A stretch of 64,000 bases of DNA. It comes from PALSA-270 sp963770245 (lineage in GTDB: Bacteria > Acidobacteriota > Terriglobia > Terriglobales > Acidobacteriaceae). A program made the position numbers and the translations under genes. The stretch is from positions 558,001 to 622,000 of the forward strand of contig CAVYOX010000008.1 of NCBI GenBank assembly GCA_963770245.1, in the 5' to 3' direction. Position 1 is the first letter of the stretch; each line of letters opens with the position of its first letter. A model generated the notes under the pieces. The model searched no databases and was not told where the DNA came from. It was given only the letters and a program-made list of their open reading frames with translations. Of this stretch, positions 1-8,110 are shown one piece after another.

Positions 1-264
1 GTCTTCGACGGCGTCTCCGGAGGAGACGATACTCTTCGCGTCTGCGCCGAGAATGCTCAGCAGGGCCGACTGGTCCTCGGTCCGCAGGGCTGCCACCAGC
101 GCCCGGCTCGCCTCTGCGGCGGATGAAAAAGTCTTCTGGTCGGGCGGTTGAGCGGCGGCGAGGCAGGGGAAACATGCAATCCCGGCCGTGAGCATCGCAA
201 CCGCAGCGAGCCTGGCGGCGACGCCCGAATGGAGTGTTTCGAAATTGCGCCTATCGTAGAACAT
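1..264 (-). CDS. DUF2950 family secreted protein (N-terminal part, cut by window edge)
   Basis: Only the first 88 codons are inside the window; the gene continues past base 1. The protein starts MFYDRRNF, has a hydrophobic signal segment ending in a Leu-Ala-Ala-Ala-Gln type cleavage site, then a mature start with QPPDQKTFSSAAEASRAL, which is the usual opening of DUF2950 proteins. A strong GGGAGGAG Shine-Dalgarno sequence lies about 9-11 bases before the ATG at 264; an in-frame ATG at 273 sits too close to it. It follows the DUF3300 gene by about 70 bases on the same strand, a pairing commonly seen for these two families. The molecular function is unknown. Confidence 0.85.
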   Translation of the reverse strand, partial: MFYDRRNFETLHSGVAARLAAVAMLTAGIACFPCLAAAQPPDQKTFSSAAEASRALVAALRTEDQSALLSILGADAKSIVSSGDAVED

Positions 265-332
265 GGTTGTCATCTCCTCCCGCACTGGGGTTGTCGCTCG
301 GACCGATGGGTCTTCCGGTGGTCGACGCCGCA

Positions 333-1451
333 CTAGCGGCGGCCCCCGGCGGCATGCCCACCGCCTCCATGCCCTCCACCGCCTCCGCGCGTCGCTCCCC
401 CGCCGCGCGATCCTCCACCTACGCTCGATTGTCCGCGCGAGGAGTAGCCTCGTGCGTCGCCCCCGTGCGCAATCCCTCCAAAGGCGCCGGGGCGAACCCC
501 CGGGCGCGCGGACGGAGCAGACGAACGGCCTGCCGGGCCGCTATAACCGCGCAAGCCGCGGTCGCCGCGGGCGAACGACGCGGACCCGCGGTAATTGCCG
601 CGCAAGTAGGCGCTGCGGTTGTAAAAGGCGTGGCTCTGGAACCCATAACGCGCGCCGCCATACATCAGTCCTCGATGGCCCCAATCAAAGCCCCACGCAT
701 GCCAGCCCCAGCCAAATCCAAAAAAGGGACTGATGCCAAATCCAACCCCGAAAGAAAGATAGGGGTCCCGAACACCCCACCAGGGATAGAAGCCCGGCCA
801 AAGCCCCATGGGATACCCGTAAACCAGTTGGGGATCGTAATCCGGCACATACACAACTTGCGGATTCGCCGGTTGAATGACGATCGAGCTGCCCTGGGAG
901 ATCACGTTCTGCTGCGGTGTGGTTTTCAGATTGCCCGCAGCCTGCGCCTTATCGCGCATGAATTGGACCGCGTCCATGACGGCTGCTTGCTGGTTGTAAT
1001 TGGCATCCCCCAGCGCCGAAGTCCAGGAGAGGTTCTTATCCATATCCGCAAGCACGGAAGGGAATTGCGTCAGAGCCTTGACGCTCGGGTCCCAACCCTG
1101 CTTGTCGACTTCAGCCCCCAGTTCCGCGCCCTTCAGGTTCGGGTTTTGCTGCAGGAAGCGTTCCGCTTCAACAACCTGCGTGGGATACGCGGACGCCGCG
1201 AGAATCTGGGCGACCAGCGCATCCGGATATAACGCGATGGGCGCCACCATCTCCTGCAACTGCTGCGGCGTCAACTGCGCGGGTTGCGGCTGGTCCTGCG
1301 CTGAGGGCGGATTTTCGGCCTGCGGCTCGCTTTGGGCCGGAGGTGCATCCTGAAGGGGGTGGGCCTGCAACCGCACCGGACCAAACACCAGCGCGATCGC
1401 GCACGAAACAATGCAGGTTAGAACCGCTTTATTGGGACTACGCACTCTCAT
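333..1451 (-). CDS. DUF3300 domain-containing secreted protein
   Basis: Residues 1-30 form a signal peptide (MRVRSPNK then a hydrophobic run). The DUF3300 core follows a Gln/Pro-rich linker: LTPQQLQEMVAPIALYPD, a stretch on losing or choosing crests (FLQQNPNLKG), QGWDPSVKALTQFP, and the VVYVPDYDPQLVYG block. The C-terminal third is aromatic/Gly-rich, then very Gly/Arg/Ser rich, ending in a low-complexity GGGGHGGGG tail. The ATG at 1451 is chosen because AGGAGG lies 6 bases upstream; a second ATG at 1457 and an upstream in-frame start at 1499 are less well placed. It is probably co-transcribed with the DUF2950 gene. The role in the envelope is not established. Confidence 0.88.
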   Translation of the reverse strand: MRVRSPNKAVLTCIVSCAIALVFGPVRLQAHPLQDAPPAQSEPQAENPPSAQDQPQPAQLTPQQLQEMVAPIALYPDALVAQILAASAYPTQVVEAERFLQQNPNLKGAELGAEVDKQGWDPSVKALTQFPSVLADMDKNLSWTSALGDANYNQQAAVMDAVQFMRDKAQAAGNLKTTPQQNVISQGSSIVIQPANPQVVYVPDYDPQLVYGYPMGLWPGFYPWWGVRDPYLSFGVGFGISPFFGFGWGWHAWGFDWGHRGLMYGGARYGFQSHAFYNRSAYLRGNYRGSASFARGDRGLRGYSGPAGRSSAPSARPGVRPGAFGGIAHGGDARGYSSRGQSSVGGGSRGGGATRGGGGGHGGGGHAAGGRR

Positions 1452-1558
1452 CACCATCCTCCTGCTCGTGCAGCTCGTGCCCGCAAGCACCTGCAGCACT
1501 CAAATATCATTCGACCGGACCGTAAATTCCTCGAGCCGGATGCTCTCGACGTGAACCT

Positions 1559-1747
1559 TTATGGCAGAGTCTCCCGTCCGCGGGGTGGACCCTTCAGTTC
1601 TCGGGTGCGGCGGGCCAGGTTCTTGCTGTCGGCAATCGCGGAAAACCGTTTGGTTTTCGCCACTAGCTCCTTGGACTTCTGAATGATCTCCGCTTCTTTC
1701 GCGTTCGCCCGCCCGGTTATTTCTCGTCTTTCGCTGGTGTTGGACAT
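1559..1747 (-). CDS. small basic hypothetical protein (62 aa)
   Basis: A short charged protein with no signal peptide or membrane segment. The middle (AEIIQKSKELVAKTKRF) is predicted helical with Lys/Glu heptad-like spacing, and the C-terminus is Arg/Pro rich. Codon choice resembles the neighbouring genes (mostly G/C in third position), which favours a real gene, but no clear Shine-Dalgarno sequence precedes the ATG and no family is recognised. It lies between the DUF3300 gene and the divergent DUF1003 gene. Confidence 0.4.
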   Translation of the reverse strand: MSNTSERREITGRANAKEAEIIQKSKELVAKTKRFSAIADSKNLARRTRELKGPPRGRETLP

Positions 1748-1948
1748 GGTGAAAAGAGTATGTCTGATTTCAGGTGTCGATTATGGTCAGTTTTGTACAC
1801 TTGCCTTTCCCCTTTCTGCGTGCCCTTTGCTGCCCCGCCCGCTGGGTGAACGTTCGCGCAAGCCAGTTCGCCAACACGACCCTAAGTAATGCAACGAACC
1901 AAAGGCAGTTGTGTTTTTATGGATCGATGCGCCGGCTACGAGCGGGGT

Positions 1949-2458
1949 ATGCAGAATTCAGAACACACACAGCCGCATATTGATTCCATCGCGAAGCAAG
2001 AGCAGGCGTTCCTCGAGAAGAGAACACTGTCCGAGCGGGCGGGCGATCAAGTGGCTGGTTTTGCTGGAAGTCTGGTCTTTGTAATGATCCACGCCTTACT
2101 TGTGCTCGCTTGGATTCTGGTGAACGCCCAGGGAGTTCAAGGCATCCCGCGATTTGACCCTTTTCCGTTCCCGCTGCTCGGAATGATTGTCGCCGTCGAG
2201 GCGGTGGTTCTTTCAAGCTTTATACTCATGCGGCAAAATCGCATGGCGAAACATGCGGAGCGGCGAGATCACTTGAATTTGCAGGTTGATCTCATTGCCG
2301 AAAAAGAGATCACCAAACTCCTGCAAATGGTGAGTGCGATCTGTGCCCACATGGGGCTCACCCACATCGCAGAAGACAAAGAGCTGCGAGAGTTCAGCCA
2401 AGCGACTTCAGTGGAGAAGCTGGCCCAGAGACTCGACGATACACTTCCGGTGGGCTAA
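1949..2458 (+). CDS. DUF1003 domain-containing membrane protein
   Basis: This 169-residue protein has the DUF1003 layout: a soluble N-terminus (IDSIAKQEQAFLEKRTLSERAGD), two transmembrane helices (roughly residues 36-60 and 71-97), the PFPFPLLGMIVAVEAVVLSS block, then the cytoplasmic RQNRMAKHAERRDHLNLQVDL segment and a tail with AEDKELREF. The start MQNSEH is chosen because homologues begin near here; an upstream in-frame ATG at 1889 would add 20 unlike residues. The function is unknown. The 3' end of the gene is imperfectly repeated about 320 bases downstream. Confidence 0.85.
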   Translation: MQNSEHTQPHIDSIAKQEQAFLEKRTLSERAGDQVAGFAGSLVFVMIHALLVLAWILVNAQGVQGIPRFDPFPFPLLGMIVAVEAVVLSSFILMRQNRMAKHAERRDHLNLQVDLIAEKEITKLLQMVSAICAHMGLTHIAEDKELREFSQATSVEKLAQRLDDTLPVG

Positions 2459-2533
2459 CCAACGGTGGGCGGTCGGCTACCGGGCTGCTGTCGTTTCCTG
2501 TTCCTGGCCACGCGCCTTGGTCGACGAGTCGCT
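2369..2533. repeat. first copy of a ~155-165 bp imperfect direct repeat (3' end of DUF1003 gene)
   Basis: The last 30 codons of the DUF1003 gene plus about 75 bases downstream are repeated at 2691-2845. Shared blocks include AGACTCGACGATAC, GGGCTGCTGTCGT and GTCGACGAGTCGC in the same order. Confidence 0.8.
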
Positions 2534-2690
2534 CGGCTTTCTGCAATTCCACAGCATCGCGATCCAGTGGGCCCGTCAGAGCCCCGAATGGTTGACGGAG
2601 TCCACGACTGGCGAACGGCAAGATCAAATAGCCGATGGCTCAAGTCGTCGCGCTTCCCCATGTTTGTCGCTCTCGTTGATCTTATCGGGA

Positions 2691-2845
2691 GCAGAAGAGC
2701 TGCGAGAGTGTAACCAAGCGACTTCCGTCGATAAGCTGACCCAGAGACTCGACGATACGCCTCCGGAGGGCTACCCAACCGCGGGCGGTCGACGCACAGG
2801 GCTGCTGTCGTGGTTCCTGGTCACACCCCGTGGTCGACGAGTCGC
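2691..2845. repeat. second copy of the DUF1003-tail repeat; rest of the 2459-2959 gap
   Basis: A diverged, non-coding copy of 2369-2533. It keeps the codons for the ELRE..QATSV.KL.QRLDDT tail, but a 4-base loss and a stop codon (CTGCGAGAGTGTAACC) break it. No upstream part of the gene is clearly recognisable between the copies, so this is a partial duplication or the remnant of a second DUF1003 gene. I see no intact gene between 2459 and 2959. Confidence 0.75.
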
Positions 2846-2959
2846 CCCATTTTACCGATTGCGCTTAAGTGTTCCAACTGGTGTCAAATCGGACCTCTCA
2901 CACCAGCGGCGACAAGCCAGAAGTGCTCTGGAGACCGGCGACACCTATAGCGCGGCCCG

Positions 2960-3529
2960 TTACCAACTCCAGGTATATCCAATGCTTGTTGTCGTGTACC
3001 ACGGAACGGTAACAACTTTATTGAAGGTCTCTTGAATCCAGATGGAATTGTGTTTGTTGAAATGGAGAATTGCGCCAAGGGATTCACCGTCATAAAGATC
3101 GTTCTGAACATGGGCGGTTCCGGTAAAGCTCGTAACGCCTAGCTGAATCCAGGTATAGCCAGTAACCCACTTTGTCTTCGGGAGTCCGAAGTTCTTCATG
3201 ATCCCCAGACTTTCCGTGTCTGAGCCGAACTGTGAGTGCCAGAAGCCTGAGCCGGCATCTTCATAGGTGTAGCCGAACGTTACCTCGTCCCCTATCGGAT
3301 CCTTCTTGAGGAAGGCAAAGGTGTGGCCGATTCCAATGTTGTAGTTGGCTTTCGCGGTTAGCCCGGGCCTATCGAAATCAGAGCCTGGCATGATCCACAA
3401 GTCGGTGCTAGTGCCAGAATCCTGGGACTGTTCCTGCTGAGCTTGAGCCCACGAGACCGCGGCTAGAGTAAGGCTCGCAACAAGAATATATCTGATAGCT
3501 GTCGATAGATATTTGACGGTCTGGCTCAT
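2960..3529 (-). CDS. secreted hypothetical protein, probable small outer-membrane barrel
   Basis: A 189-residue protein with a clear signal peptide (residues 1-29, ending SWAQAQ). The mature part is rich in alternating aromatic/polar stretches (ANYNIGIGHTFAFL, DEVTFGYTYEDAGSGFW, WVTGYTWIQLGVTSF) and ends in the aromatic residues YTWSW, as expected for a beta-barrel. No named family is recognised. It lies downstream of the APC permease gene, separated by 80 bases, and could be the last gene of that unit. A solute- or metal-related porin is possible but unproven. Confidence 0.65.
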   Translation of the reverse strand: MSQTVKYLSTAIRYILVASLTLAAVSWAQAQQEQSQDSGTSTDLWIMPGSDFDRPGLTAKANYNIGIGHTFAFLKKDPIGDEVTFGYTYEDAGSGFWHSQFGSDTESLGIMKNFGLPKTKWVTGYTWIQLGVTSFTGTAHVQNDLYDGESLGAILHFNKHNSIWIQETFNKVVTVPWYTTTSIGYTWSW

Positions 3530-3611
3530 GGGATTGGGTTTGGCTTCTCGAATTTCGTAGCTCCCGGCCGCTAAACCCGAGGGTCAGGACGTTTGCCGGG
3601 CCGAAAAAGGA

Positions 3612-5411
3612 TCACGCATCGGACGCCCGCCTCCCGGTCAGCGTTGTCCGTTTCGCGCGTGTGGAGAGTGCGAAATAGAGCCATCCATAAGCTGCCCAAA
3701 TGATTGCCACACTCAGGGCCAACAGGGGCTCCATCTTCGTCCCGTACCCCAAGAACGGGCCGATCAAATAGAAAGCCATACACGCCAGATTGGCAAACAA
3801 GCCGAACAGGGGAACAGCGAGATGGCGGATGATCCTAAATTTCGGGTGCTTGTGATACGCCACCATGCAAATCACGCAACTGAGGGCGTACAGCAGAAAC
3901 GTGCCGAAGTTGGAAGCTAACGAGACCGTCAGGAACGTATTGGGCAGCGCCGCCATCTTGGCATGCGTGGTGTATCCGACACTAGACCAAAGGCCTGGCG
4001 GAAGAGCCTGAATGGCGGCATCGGATGGTGCAGAGCTGTCGCCGAAGTAAACCGCCACAGTGAGGCACCCCACCACAGCGGAAATGATCGCCAGCGCCCA
4101 GATGGCGCGATAAGGCGTCAGGTTCTTGGAGTGCAGCAGGCCAAAGTTCGCAGGCGCCTCCTGGTCCCGTCCCATTGCGTAGGTTACGCGCGCTCCGGTG
4201 TTCACGCAGGAGAGCGTGGTTCCGATGAGCGCGAAAAAAACGGTGAAGGCCTCGCACAGCATGAAGATTCGCCCTCGTCCGGAGCCGAAAATGGCGTCTC
4301 CTACCATGATCATCATGTCGCCGATCGGCGCGGCTGATCCTGACGCATTCTGCATGGTGTAACCGCTGTTGAGAAAATAGTTCGCCGCGAAGTACTCGAA
4401 TAAGTAGCAGAACGCCCCTTGCACCAGCAGCGACGTGATGACTGCGATGGGCACGTCTCGCCTGGGATTTTTCGCCTCGGCTCCCATAGAGGTAACCGAT
4501 TCAAATCCCACCAGGATCAAAATGGCAACGGTGGCTTGGACAAACATCCAACCAAACTTGTGCATGCCGACGACGGATGCGGCGTTGGGGTGAGAAAGAA
4601 ATCCACCGCTCGAATCCGTCTGCGGATAGCTGATGCGATAAGGTACCGGTTTCCCGGTGGGGTCCAAGGCACACTGGGGGATTCCGTCTGCGGCACGAAC
4701 AATGGTGTCTGTGGGTTGCCCATTCACCGTGGTCCTTGTGGTCGCGAACTCGCAACTGAAAGCGGTGCTGGTCTGGGGATCGAACTGGTAGGCCATGCTG
4801 CCCGGCGGATGGTTGATGCGGTAACCAAGAGCCATGATGGAGAATACGATCAGCGCGCTGATCTGAATGATGTTGATGGCGATGTTTACAGATGTGGAAC
4901 CAGTGACGCCTCGATGAGCGATGTATGCTATGCCGAAGGCAGCTACGATGGCGATAAGCATCATGAACGCGGGCCCGGGATTGCTCGCGCTCATGAAGTT
5001 CGGCCAGAGCGTGCCCACCAAGTAGCCACAGATGACTCCGATCACACCGACCATGACGCCGGGATAAATCCAGTAGTAGAGATGCGAGCCCCATCCGACG
5101 ACAAATTTGGCCAGGCGTGCGTACGGCCAGGCTGTGTCGTGATTGAGGAAAGACTGCTCGGCGAAGTAATACGAGCTCCCGGTGCCGGGATACAGCTTCG
5201 CCATCTCTGCGTAGCAGACCGCGGTAGCCAGGCAAAGCAGGAGAGCGAACACGATGCCAATCCACATCGCCGGCGTGGTGGCACCATAAGCGGCTTGCCC
5301 CGCAAAGGTGAGCCAAAGGAAGGCGCCTGGCGCAATCAGCGCCATAGCGTTCATGGTGAGCCCGGTCAGCCCTAGAGTAGGCTTCATCTCAGCCGTCGTT
5401 TTTTCGGGCAT
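3612..5411 (-). CDS. APC-superfamily amino acid/polyamine permease
   Basis: A 599-residue integral membrane protein with about 12 hydrophobic helices. The N-terminus (LGLTGLTMNAMALIAPGAF) matches the helix-1 substrate-binding region of the APC superfamily; the helix-2/3 region has YAEMAKLYPGTGSSYYF, and the helix-8 region has GFESVTSMGAEAKNPRRDVP, a typical APC signature. A long periplasmic loop of about 90 residues, with two cysteines (residues 216 and 243), sits between helices 5 and 6-7, which is longer than in most APC members. The substrate cannot be read from the sequence. It follows the zinc-finger protein gene by 62 bases on the same strand. Confidence 0.88.
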   Translation of the reverse strand: MPEKTTAEMKPTLGLTGLTMNAMALIAPGAFLWLTFAGQAAYGATTPAMWIGIVFALLLCLATAVCYAEMAKLYPGTGSSYYFAEQSFLNHDTAWPYARLAKFVVGWGSHLYYWIYPGVMVGVIGVICGYLVGTLWPNFMSASNPGPAFMMLIAIVAAFGIAYIAHRGVTGSTSVNIAINIIQISALIVFSIMALGYRINHPPGSMAYQFDPQTSTAFSCEFATTRTTVNGQPTDTIVRAADGIPQCALDPTGKPVPYRISYPQTDSSGGFLSHPNAASVVGMHKFGWMFVQATVAILILVGFESVTSMGAEAKNPRRDVPIAVITSLLVQGAFCYLFEYFAANYFLNSGYTMQNASGSAAPIGDMMIMVGDAIFGSGRGRIFMLCEAFTVFFALIGTTLSCVNTGARVTYAMGRDQEAPANFGLLHSKNLTPYRAIWALAIISAVVGCLTVAVYFGDSSAPSDAAIQALPPGLWSSVGYTTHAKMAALPNTFLTVSLASNFGTFLLYALSCVICMVAYHKHPKFRIIRHLAVPLFGLFANLACMAFYLIGPFLGYGTKMEPLLALSVAIIWAAYGWLYFALSTRAKRTTLTGRRASDA

Positions 5412-5473
5412 AGCTTTCTCTTCGGTTCTTTCCTGGCAACCCAGTTCGCCGAACTCCGAGTGTCGCAGCGACC

Positions 5474-5962
5474 TTATTTCGGCACTACGATCCGCACTGT
5501 TCCGAAGCCATTACAGAACCGGCAGCGCTCTCCCTCCATGAGTTTTCCCGTGCCCCCGCACTCCGCGCATTTGGCCACCATCTGGAACTCGGCGCCACTG
5601 GTATCAAGCACCTTGCCGGGAGTCTCCTTGACGACTTCGGCCCGGTGGTGCTTGCGCAACCAGGACGCCAGCTTCGCCTCAAGCCGTTCTCGATCCGCAA
5701 CCGCCAGGCGCAGCGAGCAGGCAGACCACCAATCGGGAATGCATCTGTAGCAGACGATATGCCCATTCTCGAAGAGCGCGCCCGGGTCGGCGGAACGGAA
5801 AAATTGCTTGCACTCGGAACAGCGCTTGACGCCGAGCAGAGCCAAGGCGGCAATCACATCACTGAGGTCGTGCTCGATGCGTACCATAGTCTCAAACACG
5901 GAGTTTTCGGCGGGGTCATGTGTCCCTGCCTGTGAAAGGCCATTACCTATTTCTGTTTGCAT
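5474..5962 (-). CDS. zinc-finger protein with a Cys4 knuckle and a DnaJ-type CxxCxGxG motif
   Basis: A 162-residue soluble protein. The middle has CSECKQFF followed 23 residues later by CYRCIPDWW, a likely zinc knuckle. The C-terminal 30 residues have CAECGGTGKL and CRFCNGFGTV, a pair of CxxCxGxG-like elements as in the DnaJ zinc-binding domain, but there is no J domain. Start: AGGAGG lies 6 bases before the ATG at 5962. The gene lies between the aldolase-like and APC permease genes on one strand. It could be a small metal-binding or protein-quality factor; no named family is recognised. Confidence 0.65.
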   Translation of the reverse strand: MQTEIGNGLSQAGTHDPAENSVFETMVRIEHDLSDVIAALALLGVKRCSECKQFFRSADPGALFENGHIVCYRCIPDWWSACSLRLAVADRERLEAKLASWLRKHHRAEVVKETPGKVLDTSGAEFQMVAKCAECGGTGKLMEGERCRFCNGFGTVRIVVPK

Positions 5963-6072
5963 TTGTACCCTCCTCTAACGTTTCGCCGCCCAAGCGGCGT
6001 CCTATTCCCGCCGAACTTTCGCTCACCCGCAATGGGGTCCTTTCCTTTGCGGATCCACCTTCATGCAGTCCT

Positions 6073-6735
6073 CTAGCCGCCAAACGACCAGCTGCGGGCG
6101 TTGCTGACGAAGCCGATAAACCGGCGCGCCAACTCCCCGATGCGATCCGCCTGCCGCATCCGGATGGACTCCCTGGGAATCAGCTCCGTCCCGATGCCGA
6201 GCGCCACGGCGCCCGCCAGAATGAAGCTGGACGCGGTCTGTTGATTTATCCCGCCAGCGGCGATCAGGGGCGCATTGGGAAACATCGCCTTCAATGCCCG
6301 GACATAGCTTTCGCCGCCCATAGCCGGCGCGCAGGGAACAACCTTGACGAAATCGGGCCCCATCTTCCACGCCCTGAGCACCTCGCTCGGAGTGAGTGTT
6401 CCCGGGATCACGACTACACTTTCCTTCGCGGCGAAGTTCACCAGCTCAGGATCAAGCCCATCGCTCGCCAGGAATTGGGCGCCGGCATCCAAACAGCGGC
6501 GCGCCGTTTCTACATCCGAGATGCCGCCCGCGCCAACGATCGCTCCGGGAACATGCTTCACAAGGTGGGAGATCACTTTGGGCGCTTCCGGAACCGTTAC
6601 GGTTACTTCGGCGATCGGAATCCCGCCGCGGGAAACCGCCTCCGCCGCGAAAAGAGCGTCCTCGGTGGAGGACACCCGAATCGCTGGAATGATTCCGATT
6701 TGCTCGATCCGGCTTCGTACCTCTTCTTTGTTCAC
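6073..6735 (-). CDS. KDPG/KHG aldolase-like protein (2-keto-3-deoxy-6-phosphogluconate aldolase family)
   Basis: A 220-residue class I aldolase. Known members cleave KDPG to pyruvate and glyceraldehyde 3-phosphate, or 4-hydroxy-2-oxoglutarate. Seen here: the IIPAIRV opening, GIPIAEVTVT, VGAGGISDVETARRCLDAGAQFLAS, VVIPGTLTPSEVLRAW, the Schiff-base lysine in DFVKVVPCAP, and the phosphate-binding AAGGINQQT. The canonical E-x-T-x-R-T motif reads EVTVTV, so the substrate arginine is absent. The GTG at 6735 is chosen because AAGGAG lies 8 bases upstream; a TTG at 6777 would extend it. It follows the efflux outer-membrane gene by 42 bases, an unusual neighbour for a sugar-acid enzyme. Confidence 0.8.
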   Translation of the reverse strand: MNKEEVRSRIEQIGIIPAIRVSSTEDALFAAEAVSRGGIPIAEVTVTVPEAPKVISHLVKHVPGAIVGAGGISDVETARRCLDAGAQFLASDGLDPELVNFAAKESVVVIPGTLTPSEVLRAWKMGPDFVKVVPCAPAMGGESYVRALKAMFPNAPLIAAGGINQQTASSFILAGAVALGIGTELIPRESIRMRQADRIGELARRFIGFVSNARSWSFGG

Positions 6736-6777
6736 GGATCCAACTCCTTCGGCCAATCGTTTCGTCGGGCTGACCAA

Positions 6778-8110
6778 TCACGGCAGATTCCTCACGCCCA
6801 CGGCTTCTCGAAGCTGCTCGAGCGCCAACAAATACGAGGCCAGCGCCTGCCGGTAGGCGAGCTGCGTGGCGCGATAGTTGCGCTCGGCATCCAGAAAAAC
6901 CAGCAGGCTGACGCCGCCGCGGTGGTAAGCGTATTCGCTGATATCGCGCGACCGCGAGGCCACGTCCAAATACTTGGAGATGTAGAGCAAGCACCACTTT
7001 GTCATTGCTTCGCAGGCCCTGGTACGCGTCGTACACGTCGGTGAGGGCCTGACCGTTCGTCGCTTTTTCCTGCTCGTCTGCCTGGGTAATGACGAAGCGC
7101 GCCCGCGCAATTTCGCCCTGGTTGCGATTAAAGATCGCCAGCGGAATGCTCCCGTAGAACGTTGCGGCATTGATTCCGTTGACGTGCGAGTAGTTGCCCG
7201 AGACGGTCACATCCTGTTTGCCAATCGCCTTTTGCAATACCAACTGGCTGTTCGCAGCGGTCACGCCTTGTTGGGCCGCGCGCAGGTCCGGGCGATTCTG
7301 CAAGGCTTTCAGCTGCAAGTCATCGAGATTGACCTTCACCGGTTGGTATTCAAACGAGCTGACAACGTCGTAATCCGCAGACACCGACTCGTATCCCAAC
7401 AGCTGCCGCAGGTCCGACAGCGACTGGACTCTAGCCAATTGGGCCTGTTCTTCGTCGCTTTCGAATTGCAACAGCTGCAACTTGATCATCAGATAGTCGT
7501 TCTCACTGAGGCCGCCGGCCTTGTATTGAGCCTCGCTGATGTCAACGGTCTGCTGAAAGCTCTTCAGATCCTTCTCGGCAAGCTCGAGCGTCGATTCGGC
7601 AAGCTGGGCACTGTAAAACAGGGTAGCAACCTGAAACGTAAGACCGCGCCCGTTATCCGCCACCAGCGATTTTGTCTGGGCGGTGATGTCCTTCTGCGCC
7701 TGCAGGCGGTCATGGCGCTTTCCGCCACGTTCAATCAAATAGCTGAGGCCGATGTCGCCTTCGGTGTTGTTGTTCAGATAATCGGGTGTAGACACTCCTG
7801 AATATAGGGTCGAGTTTTGATGCGCTGGCGAGCCGAGAGGCAAATACTCCCAGTCCGCAAAGAGCGCGGGATTGGGGCGCAGGTTTTGCGTGATCTCTTC
7901 GGCCTGGCTCTGCTGAATCGTGGTCATCATGGCTAGCTGGTTGTGATTGTGCTGCAGAGCCATCTGAACGGCTTCGTCGAGTGTGATCCGGACCGGACCC
8001 TGGACCTGACCTTCCGCGAGCCGCGTGAACAGGAGGCCGACCATCACAAACGCGCCCGCACCATGCAGGCCGATTCTTCCTAGCCGAGATTGCGATTTCT
8101 TAGACCTCAA
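6778..8110 (-). pseudogene. RND outer-membrane factor (TolC/CzcC family), split by a frameshift near 6985-6992
   Basis: The first part (8110 to about 6990) encodes a signal peptide, ITLDEAVQMALQHN, LRPNPALFADWEY and coiled-coil hairpins, as in outer-membrane efflux channels. After SNDKVV the reading frame shifts by one base: the next frame continues LYISKYLDVASRSRDISEYAY, then FLDAERNYRATQLAYRQAL and ALEQLREAVGVRNLP, the conserved end of the family. Both halves together give about 444 residues, normal length. The TTG at 8110 is preceded by GGAGGGG at a good distance and overlaps the pump stop codon by 11 bases. An extra G around 6989 would explain the shift; it may be a sequencing error or real loss. 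Confidence 0.82.

Noticed and set aside
4419..5375. Long plus-strand open frame of 318 codons
   Set aside because: It is the complement of the APC permease gene, with Arg/Gly/His-rich composition and no family pattern.
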